This document shows positions 1-5,394 of a stretch of DNA of 5,394 bases, piece by piece. The stretch comes from Armatimonadota bacterium (lineage in GTDB: Bacteria; Armatimonadota; Armatimonadia; Armatimonadales; Armatimonadaceae). The DNA lies in assembly GCA_014381035.1 (NCBI GenBank), contig JACMIS010000177.1, positions 1 to 5,394 of the forward strand. The letters are read 5' to 3'. The notes beneath the pieces were generated by a model, which saw only the letters and a program-made list of their open reading frames with translations, did not search any database and was not told the origin of the DNA. The position numbers and the translations under genes were made by a program. The number at the start of each line of letters is the position of its first letter. The first letter of the stretch is position 1.

Positions 1-138
1 GAGTGCGTAGGAGCCTCCGCCGCGCATGCCTTCCACGACTGGAGTGGGATGATCATGCTGGCACTCTGTATGGTCGCCCTGTTCGGCCTGGCGAAAGGAT
101 TAGGATGCAGAAAATTCGCTGGTCTGCCACTGTTTTAG
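1..138 (+). CDS. Exosortase, C-terminal end (partial)
   Basis: Frame 1 is open from the window edge to a TAG at 136-138 and encodes the last 45 residues of a protein. They contain HAFHDWSG (residues 9-16) followed by a hydrophobic helix (about 17-33) and a short polar tail. Exosortases are polytopic inner-membrane cysteine proteases that process PEP-CTERM-type proteins, and near the C-terminus they carry a conserved His (the third residue of the Cys-Arg-His triad) in an HDWxG-like context before the last membrane helix. His12 is the best candidate here. The catalytic Cys and Arg would lie upstream, outside the window. The immediately overlapping epsI gene strongly supports the call, since exosortase and EpsI genes are usual partners. 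The exact exosortase subfamily cannot be decided from this fragment. Confidence 0.8.
   Translation, partial: ECVGASAAHAFHDWSGMIMLALCMVALFGLAKGLGCRKFAGLPLF
94..99 (+). promoter_or_regulatory. Ribosome binding site of epsI
   Basis: AAAGGA lies 5 nt before the ATG at 105, inside the end of the exosortase reading frame. It decides the epsI start. An in-frame ATG at 3 would add 34 Arg-rich residues that merely shadow exosortase codons and would put charged sequence in front of the membrane anchor. The site inside the upstream gene suggests translational coupling. Confidence 0.7.
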
Positions 139-785
139 CATTGCTTTTCGCGACCACGCTGGCGGTCGCGAAGGTGTGGAACCCGCCGCCGCCGGAGCCG
201 TTCGTCCCGATAAGCGGCGCGGCGATCCCCGACGCGCTCGCGGGCTATGCCGCAGTCCCCGATGCCGTGACATCGGTCGATGACAAGGCGCGTAAGGCGC
301 TTTCGACGGCAAGTATCATTTCACGATCGTACGCCCCCGCGACGCCCGGTAAGGACGCGCCGTCCGCCCCGATCGAGTTCATACTCATCGGAGGCACTGA
401 CCGCGACGCGTTGCACGACCCGCGCTCCTGTCTCATCGGCTCGGGTTGGGACATCGACACGGACCGTAGTGAGCCGCTAACGGTGGCAGGGGAGAGTATT
501 CCCGCCCATTACTGCCACATCGTCAATCCCACCTTGCCCGGCAAACCAGCATACGACATGCTTTACATTTATGTCGTGGATGGCAAGGTGATCGAGAGCG
601 CGACCCAGATCCGGGCGCAACTGCTCGCCAGCGCGTTGATCGGAAAAAAGAACACTCCGGTCTATTACCTGCGATTCATCCGCGAGGCGGACGGCGGCGC
701 GGACGGCGCGAAAAGCGGTTCCCCGGAAGACTTGCGACGGTTCGCCACAACGATGTGGCAGGCATTGAACCTGGTTAAAAAATAA
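105..785 (+). CDS. epsI: EpsI-family exosortase-associated protein (DUF3485)
   Basis: A 226-aa protein from the ATG at 105, a normal length for EpsI. Residues 6-25 form a single hydrophobic N-terminal segment (signal anchor), followed by a Pro-rich stretch (PPPPEPF), so the rest should lie in the periplasm. The family signature is clear: HDPRSCLIGSGWDI at about 104-117, with Cys109 and the Gly-Trp pair 114-115, matching the HxPxxCLPxxGW core of DUF3485. EpsI proteins accompany exosortases, either as separate genes or as C-terminal fusions; their biochemical role is not firmly established, though they are linked to EPS production and protein sorting. The gene starts inside the exosortase gene, which implies co-transcription and coupled translation. 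The later motif, usually a Trp/Tyr-rich strand such as YWYQ, reads LYIYVVDG here (153-160), so this is a divergent member. The gene ends AAA AAA TAA just before a terminator palindrome. Confidence 0.85.
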   Translation: MQKIRWSATVLALLFATTLAVAKVWNPPPPEPFVPISGAAIPDALAGYAAVPDAVTSVDDKARKALSTASIISRSYAPATPGKDAPSAPIEFILIGGTDRDALHDPRSCLIGSGWDIDTDRSEPLTVAGESIPAHYCHIVNPTLPGKPAYDMLYIYVVDGKVIESATQIRAQLLASALIGKKNTPVYYLRFIREADGGADGAKSGSPEDLRRFATTMWQALNLVKK

Positions 786-817
786 ACGCCCGTGCGACCA
801 TGGTCGCACGGGCGTTT
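777..817. terminator. Bidirectional Rho-independent terminator
   Basis: The 34 nt at 784-817 are a perfect inverted repeat: left arm AAACGCCCGTGCGACCA, right arm its exact reverse complement, with no spacer, so the real loop is probably the central 4 nt. It sits between the stop codons of epsI (+) and the PA14/FN3 gene (-), which converge here. On the - strand the hairpin is followed by TTTATTTTTT, a strong U-tract. On the + strand only TTT then CCC follows, so termination should be more efficient for the leftward transcript. The - strand U-tract lies within the last two lysine codons and stop of epsI (777-785). Confidence 0.88.
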
Positions 818-841
818 CCCTGTATCTGGAAACGGACTTTC

Positions 842-3583
842 CTAGGGGAGGATTGTCGGGAACGAGTTTACAACCTCGAATCCCATGTTGTCCCAGTGCC
901 GCTCATCGGCAAACGGGCGGTGGTTGACGAAGTACGGCGCGTCCTTGTTGTACCTTTTTATCTCACCGACCTCCGAAGCGCTATGGTACACCTGATGCAC
1001 GAAATACACCGCCGCACGGCTGAACGGCAGGGCCACGCCTTTCGGGAACACAGTATCCTTGATGAGCCTGCCCTGTTCCATGATCATGAGGCGGTCGCGC
1101 GAAATGTACAGGTCGAGCCGGTGTCGCTTGTCCAAATCCTGGTACGAGCCGTTGTGTGAGGGCATTCCGTCCGGCAAAAGAGATTTGCGCGATTGATGCA
1201 ACAGATCGTGGCGGACCAACTTACCGGACTCGTCCTTCCCAAGGAAGAGTTGCGCGTAGTGCGCCGTAGACAGTATCTCCCACCGGAACATATTCCCCTT
1301 AACTGTCGGTAACTGATTCCCGCTCGGGAACGACCCGGTGACCCGTAGAGGATCGTCTGCGGCGGCAACAAACACGTCACACCACCGTCGCCCGGTGACG
1401 TGAGGATCCACCTCGAACGTGACATGCAATACCTTATTGCCGCTGAAATCCGCGTACGCTTTGGGTTGCATCACCAGCGAGGCTATCGCTTGATGCAGCG
1501 GTCCGCCCTTGGACGGTGTCCCGCCATCGTAAAGGGTTTCCATAAAATGGTTGCCCATGACGAATGCACGTGAGTTGTCCATGTCGCCCCGCACGTTGTG
1601 GATAATCCATCGGTCGTTTTCGATGGTACCCACGTCGCCGCGGTGCGCTTCGAGGATGTCTGGCGGTGTCGGGGCGGGTTTGAACGGCTTGCTATCGCGG
1701 AACGTGTCGAAGAACACCTGTGATCCGGTCATGACACGCGGCTCACAAGACACCGTGAAAGGTTCCGACGTTGCTATCGTGAACGGGACGTTGGACGGGT
1801 CACCGTGCCCATTGACCGCCATGTTGGCGTGCCCATCGTGGTCAGCCCCACCCGGTCCGAGAGTCCCGTCCATCTTCTGGAACGGACCGAGTTTATCCAC
1901 CGCCTCCACAATAAGCGTTGCGGGCACCCCCGGCGTGAGACCGTTCATTTCGATGCTCAGCGAACCAGCACTATATTTGTAGGAGCCGTGCTTTTGCGCC
2001 TCATAGACCCGGTAATCCGCCGCGCCGGGAACGGCCTCGAAGTGCACCACTACGCTGTCATCGTTCGGGACGACCCGGGTTATCGTCACTTGCGCTCCCG
2101 CGTTTATCGCCGGTTTAGCCGTGACTTGCGTCGTTACCGGCAGGGAGGGAGGGCTATCGACGGGGACCAAAAACGACGAATTGACACCTCGCACCACGTA
2201 CGTATGTTGCTCTCCGACACGGACGTTATTGTCGAACCAATTCTGTCCCCAGATGCCGGCCATCACTTTCACTCCGTCACGATAGATGTCGTAGGTGTTG
2301 GCATCGGCGGCACCGAGCCACGTTAGTCGTACGCGGGGATTCCCCACGTTCCATTCCGTCACCGCGCGGAGCATGACAGGAGCACGCATGTCGGAGGTCG
2401 ATGGCTTCGCGGTAATGGGGTCACGGGTGCGTTGTGTTCCAACGATGTTGGACGGGACGGTCTCCTCGCCCTGGCTGTTCACCGCCGTCACCGCGTAGGT
2501 CATGCCCATGTAATATTGACTGACCGGCACCGTGTATGAGGTAACGCCGGTGGTAGAGGCGATCAATTTATCGTACTGATAGATGTTGTAACGTACTGCA
2601 TTGGCGAGCGCATCCCATGTCAGCACATCGGTCGGTTTGCGTAAAGCAGTCACCCACCATCCCCTTACACGCAGGTTCGTCGGCGCGGTCCATCCGGAAG
2701 ACGGCGGGGGGGCTGTGGAGGCGAACGGAGCCAAAACGGTAACAATCCCGCTCTTACTGCTTTCCCGCCCGCTTGCTGCGACGCTGCTTACCTGGTAGGC
2801 ATATGTTTGCCCGGAAGTAATACCCATGTCCTGCAATCGAGTTTCAGTGACCCCTGACTTTACGAGTGCACCATCACGATAAATGTTGAACGTGGTGATT
2901 GCGACCGGACTGTTTGTCGGTCGGGCCCACGATAACTCCGCATGTGCCATCGCCTTGCCGCCGCAGCAGCTGTCGCTCCAGCGGCCATAAGCCGTCAGGC
3001 TCACCGGAGACCCTGGTACTGCCGAATCGCTCGAAACCACGTCGCTTAAAGACGGAGCCGAATACAGACGACTTTGCGGGATCACTTGCAGATCTTGTCC
3101 GGGGTATCGCCAGGACAATTGTACTGCTGCCTTGCCAGCCTTCTCGGCATATTCTAACTGAATGTCATATTTTCGCCCCGCCATCAAGGTAAGACTGGCA
3201 CTCCCATGAGTGGACGGGTAGCTACCATACTTGGCATCGATGATGAGTTTGCCATCTACCCACAGGCGCAAACTGTCGTCGGCTTGGATACTGAAAGAAT
3301 AAGAACCTGATACGGGAGCCTCGACCTGCCCTGTCCATTTAACGGTGAAATCGTCCGCGGAAATGGTAGGCAGCGGCCCCTGAGTACCCCAGACAAAATT
3401 CACAACCGGATCGATTCGCCTCACCGTCGTCGAACCGGAATTATATTCGCCCTGCAGCCCGTTTCCTTTACCAGGACCGACGCCTTGCGCCAGAACGTCA
3501 CCATTAAGACACAACAAAATAGCATTTATTGCAATTACGCCAAGCATTCTTCCGGCGTTCTTGCGGGGGGAGTTCCACTTCAT
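842..3583 (-). CDS. Secreted PA14 / fibronectin-III repeat protein, unassigned C-terminal domain
   Basis: 913 aa. Residues 1-32 are a Sec signal peptide: basic n-region, hydrophobic core MLGVIAINAILLCL, likely cleavage after VLA (32). Residues about 43-175 match a PA14 beta-barrel, with QADDSLRLWVDG (100-111) as its core strand; adjacent Asp102-Asp103 resemble the calcium-binding Asp pair of sugar-binding PA14 domains. Four fibronectin-III-like units follow at roughly 212-285, 297-385, 402-488 and 495-610. Each carries a strand of the type NIYRDG (residues 233, 333, 432, about 525), with a Pro/Ser linker at 290-298. The C-terminal part (about 620-913) ends with HRPFADERHWDNMGFEV and may be a beta-sandwich of the concanavalin A-like kind, but I cannot assign it. 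There is no PEP-CTERM motif, terminal membrane helix or basic tail. I infer an exported carbohydrate-binding, matrix or possibly glycan-active protein; no catalytic site is recognised. It converges on epsI and shares its terminator. The start is fixed by the signal peptide. Confidence 0.85.
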   Translation of the reverse strand: MKWNSPRKNAGRMLGVIAINAILLCLNGDVLAQGVGPGKGNGLQGEYNSGSTTVRRIDPVVNFVWGTQGPLPTISADDFTVKWTGQVEAPVSGSYSFSIQADDSLRLWVDGKLIIDAKYGSYPSTHGSASLTLMAGRKYDIQLEYAEKAGKAAVQLSWRYPGQDLQVIPQSRLYSAPSLSDVVSSDSAVPGSPVSLTAYGRWSDSCCGGKAMAHAELSWARPTNSPVAITTFNIYRDGALVKSGVTETRLQDMGITSGQTYAYQVSSVAASGRESSKSGIVTVLAPFASTAPPPSSGWTAPTNLRVRGWWVTALRKPTDVLTWDALANAVRYNIYQYDKLIASTTGVTSYTVPVSQYYMGMTYAVTAVNSQGEETVPSNIVGTQRTRDPITAKPSTSDMRAPVMLRAVTEWNVGNPRVRLTWLGAADANTYDIYRDGVKVMAGIWGQNWFDNNVRVGEQHTYVVRGVNSSFLVPVDSPPSLPVTTQVTAKPAINAGAQVTITRVVPNDDSVVVHFEAVPGAADYRVYEAQKHGSYKYSAGSLSIEMNGLTPGVPATLIVEAVDKLGPFQKMDGTLGPGGADHDGHANMAVNGHGDPSNVPFTIATSEPFTVSCEPRVMTGSQVFFDTFRDSKPFKPAPTPPDILEAHRGDVGTIENDRWIIHNVRGDMDNSRAFVMGNHFMETLYDGGTPSKGGPLHQAIASLVMQPKAYADFSGNKVLHVTFEVDPHVTGRRWCDVFVAAADDPLRVTGSFPSGNQLPTVKGNMFRWEILSTAHYAQLFLGKDESGKLVRHDLLHQSRKSLLPDGMPSHNGSYQDLDKRHRLDLYISRDRLMIMEQGRLIKDTVFPKGVALPFSRAAVYFVHQVYHSASEVGEIKRYNKDAPYFVNHRPFADERHWDNMGFEVVNSFPTILP

Positions 3584-3593
3584 TCTTACTTAA

Positions 3594-3600
3594 CCCTTCC
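3594..3600 (-). promoter_or_regulatory. Possible ribosome binding site of the PA14/FN3 gene
   Basis: GGAAGGG on the - strand lies 10 nt before the ATG at 3583, a little farther than ideal. The next in-frame ATG (residue 13) has GGAAGA directly abutting it and would remove the basic n-region of the signal peptide, so the upstream start is preferred. Confidence 0.45.
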
Positions 3601-3633
3601 GAGTCTATCTTTCCGAGATTAACCTGATCCGGT

Positions 3634-3662
3634 ACAAAGAAAGAGGAGCAGCTATCTGCTCC
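3634..3662 (-). terminator. Rho-independent terminator downstream of the glycosyltransferase gene
   Basis: Read on the - strand, GGAGCAG pairs with CTGCTCC across an ATAG loop (7-bp stem, 3645-3662), followed by TCTTTCTTTGT. The U-tract is broken by two C residues but otherwise typical. It lies about 180 nt past the glycosyltransferase stop and about 50 nt before the PA14/FN3 start, so it should isolate the two transcripts. Attenuation of a read-through transcript is an alternative role. Confidence 0.65.
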
Positions 3663-3808
3663 CCGTTCTTCATTGTCGGACGAGACTCATTATTGGAATG
3701 AAACGATGCGTCTCATTAGGCCACGCGTTCAAACTCTATCTATTTACCGGGTAGTACATGTCGAACATTCTCATGCATTAAATGCACGTTAATCCATCAT
3801 GACACGGG

Positions 3809-3846
3809 TGAAGTAGGCTTTTTCTGCGCTGAAGTGGGCTTATTCT
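3809..3846. repeat. Two 17-bp direct repeats with 21-bp period
   Basis: TGAAGTAGGCTTTTTCT (3809-3825) and TGAAGTGGGCTTATTCT (3830-3846) match at 15 of 17 positions and are spaced 21 bp start to start. The second copy overlaps the stop codon of the glycosyltransferase gene. Because 21 bp is seven codons, the repeat is in phase with that gene: beyond the TAG the frame reads NKPTSAQ then KKPTSPV, and closes at a TGA at 3797-3799. Confidence 0.7.
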
Positions 3847-4975
3847 ACCGATTGCGACGTTTATCTGAGAGGGACTTCATTAAAGACAGCAAACAAGTAG
3901 TATTTTTAGCGGCGTCGAAGTTAGCCTCGACGTGCGCCCGCCCCTGCCGGATACACTTTTCGCGTAACTCGGGCGTCGTACGTAGGCGGTTCACGGCGTC
4001 GGCAAGGGCGTCGGGGTTTTTCGGTGGGATGTGCAGTCCGGTCTCGCCGTCTATCACAATCTCGGAGATCGCTCCCACCGGCGAAATGATTACGGGCAAC
4101 CCGGTAGCCAGAGACTCGATGGCCACCCAGGGGGACGCGTCTTTGTTCGTCGGTAACACGAAAGCGTCTGATTCTCGGAACAGGGCGAGTAGCGGTTCGC
4201 TGCCGGACGTATAGTCGAGATGCAGATGCACGTTCGGGAGCCGTTCGATCTGCTCGCGTATGTCTTGCGGCAGATACGCGGACTGCGTGGCGATGTGTAG
4301 CTCACAGGTCTCAGTCAGATGCTTCTCGAAAGCGTCGAGTAGTGTGTCCGCGCCCTTCCGTAAAAGATCGCCGCCGACGAACAGCAGCCGGAAGCGTCCC
4401 CCCGGTTCGCGGGCGGGACGCAGCGACCATCTTTCGAGATCGATGCCCGGATGAAGCACGTGTATCTGCTCGTCCCGGATGAAAGGGTATGCCTCCTTCG
4501 CCCGCCTGGCGTAAACCTGCGACCAGAACACGAAGGCGTCGGTTTCGCGGACCGCGAACTGCACCTGCCAATCCCGGAACCAGTGCTTCTTCGGAACGGG
4601 CAATCCACCATCGGGATTGTTGACGATGACTACTTTACGGCCCAATGCCCGTTGCGCGATGGTGTACAGGTGATACGTCTCGAAAGCGTGAATCAGCGTG
4701 GCGTCGGCGCGGGACGGCAGATAAAGTTTATGGGTGTCGAGGAAATGTCGCAACCGTAACCGTAACGCGCCGGGCAGGAAGGACAGCGGATCTGCCGCGA
4801 ACCAGGTACGGATGGGGAACCACCGCGCGTCAACGGACGTATCGTTTTCCACACGGGGGCGCAATATCCGGTAGCGGGTGATGTTACCGGTAAGAGTGAT
4901 TAGGGCGAAATCGAACTGATAGCGGCGGGGAACCACTCTGCCTCCTGCTTGCGCTTCGAATGTCATCGAATCCAT
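3845..4975 (-). CDS. Glycosyltransferase, GT-B fold, family 4 type
   Basis: 376 aa, a usual length for a GT4 enzyme, with no signal peptide or membrane helix, so it should act in the cytoplasm or at the inner face of the inner membrane. The N-terminal acceptor half includes FALITLTGNITRYRILRP (about 23-40). The linker IHVLHPGIDLERW (171-183) is the typical VxxxGxD segment before the nucleotide-sugar half. FVGGDLLRKGADTLLDAF (199-216) carries the Arg-Lys-Gly pair that in GT4 enzymes contacts the donor phosphates. DASPWVAIESLATGLPVI (279-296) is the family's E-x7-E signature, with Asp279 in place of the first Glu and Glu287 kept. The likely role is transfer of a sugar to a polysaccharide repeat unit; donor and acceptor cannot be told. 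The ATG at 4975 is preferred over one at 4966 because of its Shine-Dalgarno spacing. The acyltransferase gene lies 86 bp upstream on the same strand, so the two are probably co-transcribed. Confidence 0.9.
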   Translation of the reverse strand: MDSMTFEAQAGGRVVPRRYQFDFALITLTGNITRYRILRPRVENDTSVDARWFPIRTWFAADPLSFLPGALRLRLRHFLDTHKLYLPSRADATLIHAFETYHLYTIAQRALGRKVVIVNNPDGGLPVPKKHWFRDWQVQFAVRETDAFVFWSQVYARRAKEAYPFIRDEQIHVLHPGIDLERWSLRPAREPGGRFRLLFVGGDLLRKGADTLLDAFEKHLTETCELHIATQSAYLPQDIREQIERLPNVHLHLDYTSGSEPLLALFRESDAFVLPTNKDASPWVAIESLATGLPVIISPVGAISEIVIDGETGLHIPPKNPDALADAVNRLRTTPELREKCIRQGRAHVEANFDAAKNTTCLLSLMKSLSDKRRNR

Positions 4976-4981
4976 TGCTTA

Positions 4982-4989
4982 TCCTACCT
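4982..4989 (-). promoter_or_regulatory. Ribosome binding site of the glycosyltransferase gene
   Basis: AGGTAGGA on the - strand ends 6 nt before the ATG at 4975. This spacing favours that start over the second in-frame ATG three codons later, which would be 15 nt from the site. Confidence 0.6.
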
Positions 4990-5061
4990 TCCATACAGTT
5001 ATTGCCAGCGCTTTCGACTCCCCAGCATCGCATCGGGGCAATCGGCGTGGGGCGACCCACA

Positions 5062-5394
5062 CTAATCCGGCAACTTACGTAATATTCGGGCGGGGACACC
5101 CCCGACCAGTGTATTTTCCGGGACATCTTTGGTAACTACCGCGCCCGCCGCTACCACAGCCCCCCGCCCGATGGTGACGCCGGGGAGCAACGTCACGTTG
5201 GCAGCGATCCACGCACCGTCCCCGATCGTCACCGGCTCATGAAGGTGACGCCCGGAACGCATTTCGGGCGAGCCTATCTCGTGTCCGGTGGTCACAATCA
5301 TCACATGATGCCCGATGGCTACGCCGTTTCCGATTGTGATCGGCGCGGACGCATCCAGATAAAGCGGGGAATTCAGTCGACAACGGTCTCCGAC
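5062..5394 (-). CDS. Left-handed beta-helix acyltransferase (partial, N-terminus outside window)
   Basis: The reading frame is open from the right edge to a TAG at 5062-5064 and gives the last 110 residues. A GTG at 5304 could pass for a start, but the frame continues upstream with hexapeptide-like sequence (for example APITIGNGVAIG, residues 17-28 of the fragment), so it is internal. Hexapeptide repeats in [LIV]-G-x4 style are plain: VTIGDGAWIAANVTLLPG, then VTIGRGAVVAAGAVVTKD. The loop TTGHEIG (35-41) contains the conserved His (38) that serves as catalytic base in the LacA/NodL/WcaF group of acetyl-CoA-dependent O-acetyltransferases. The ending VPENTLVGGVPARILRKL is also typical of that group. 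Its probable role is O-acetylation of a sugar in the polysaccharide made with the neighbouring glycosyltransferase; substrate and exact subfamily are not determinable. Confidence 0.9.
   Translation of the reverse strand, partial: VGDRCRLNSPLYLDASAPITIGNGVAIGHHVMIVTTGHEIGSPEMRSGRHLHEPVTIGDGAWIAANVTLLPGVTIGRGAVVAAGAVVTKDVPENTLVGGVPARILRKLPD

Larger units (their letters stand above)
3584..3844. other. Non-coding region between glycosyltransferase and PA14/FN3 genes
   Basis: This 261-bp gap holds no convincing gene on either strand. By hand count 3591-3840 is about 46% GC, visibly lower than the flanking coding DNA. From right to left (the direction of transcription) it contains the 17-bp repeats at the end of the glycosyltransferase gene, a small palindrome TGCATT-A-AATGCA at 3774-3786, a terminator hairpin at 3634-3662 and the leader of the PA14/FN3 gene. 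Because the terminator separates the two genes, a promoter for the PA14/FN3 gene is expected between the hairpin and 3600. I could not pick out a clear -35/-10 pair there. Confidence 0.6.

Noticed and set aside
3..104. Extended N-terminus of epsI from the in-frame ATG at 3
   Set aside because: It overlaps the exosortase frame almost entirely, lacks a visible ribosome site, and places an Arg-rich segment before the signal anchor.
800..2798. Several + strand open frames (for example 800-1159, 1551-1982, 1805-2326) opposite the PA14/FN3 gene
   Set aside because: They are antisense shadows of a well-supported coding sequence. The first even starts at the ATG in the centre of the terminator palindrome, and none has recognisable protein character.
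3503..3520. Cys26 in AILLCLNG as a lipoprotein lipobox
   Set aside because: The residue before Cys is Leu rather than Gly, Ala or Ser, and a good signal peptidase I site (VLA) follows six residues later.
3698..3754. 18-codon + strand open frame in the spacer
   Set aside because: It has no convincing ribosome site or recognisable features and is short enough to arise by chance.
4991..5012. Sigma-54-like element TGGCA...TGTAT upstream of the glycosyltransferase gene on the - strand
   Set aside because: The -24-like half is present but the -12 GC dinucleotide is missing at the required spacing.
5047..5060. Hairpin GTGGG-GCGA-CCCAC just after the acyltransferase stop
   Set aside because: The stem is only 5 bp and no U-tract follows on either strand, so it does not support a terminator between the acyltransferase and glycosyltransferase genes.

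Overview
The window comes from a Gram-negative bacterium, most likely a member of the Pseudomonadota. It carries the end of an exosortase/EpsI module, a system confined to bacteria with an outer membrane and usually linked to exopolysaccharide (EPS) production. Coding DNA is moderately GC-rich. I cannot name a genus from the sequence alone.

Layout. On the + strand, the left edge (1-138) holds the last 45 codons of an exosortase. It overlaps by 34 bp an epsI-type gene (105-785) encoding a membrane-anchored DUF3485 protein. A perfect 34-nt palindrome (784-817) follows and acts as a shared terminator between two converging transcription units. Everything to its right is on the - strand. A large secreted protein (842-3583; 913 aa) has a signal peptide, a PA14 domain, about four fibronectin-III-like repeats and an unassigned C-terminal domain. 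Next comes a 261-bp non-coding stretch of lower GC (3584-3844) with a Rho-independent terminator, a small palindrome and two copies of a 17-bp repeat. Then come a family-4-type glycosyltransferase (3845-4975) and, running off the right edge, a left-handed beta-helix acyltransferase (5062-5394, partial).

How the genes may work together. The arrangement looks like one end of an EPS biosynthesis and protein-sorting locus. The glycosyltransferase and the acetyltransferase-like enzyme would build and decorate a polysaccharide repeat unit. The exosortase and EpsI belong to the sorting system that commonly sits beside such clusters. The PA14/FN3 protein could be an exported carbohydrate-binding or matrix protein. 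It has no PEP-CTERM-type tail, so it is not an obvious exosortase substrate. On the - strand the glycosyltransferase and the PA14 gene are separated by a terminator, so the PA14 gene probably has its own promoter.

The most notable observations are the unassigned C-terminal domain of the PA14/FN3 protein, a 21-bp-period repeat that continues the glycosyltransferase reading frame past its stop codon, and a terminator whose U-tract is encoded by the last lysine codons of epsI.
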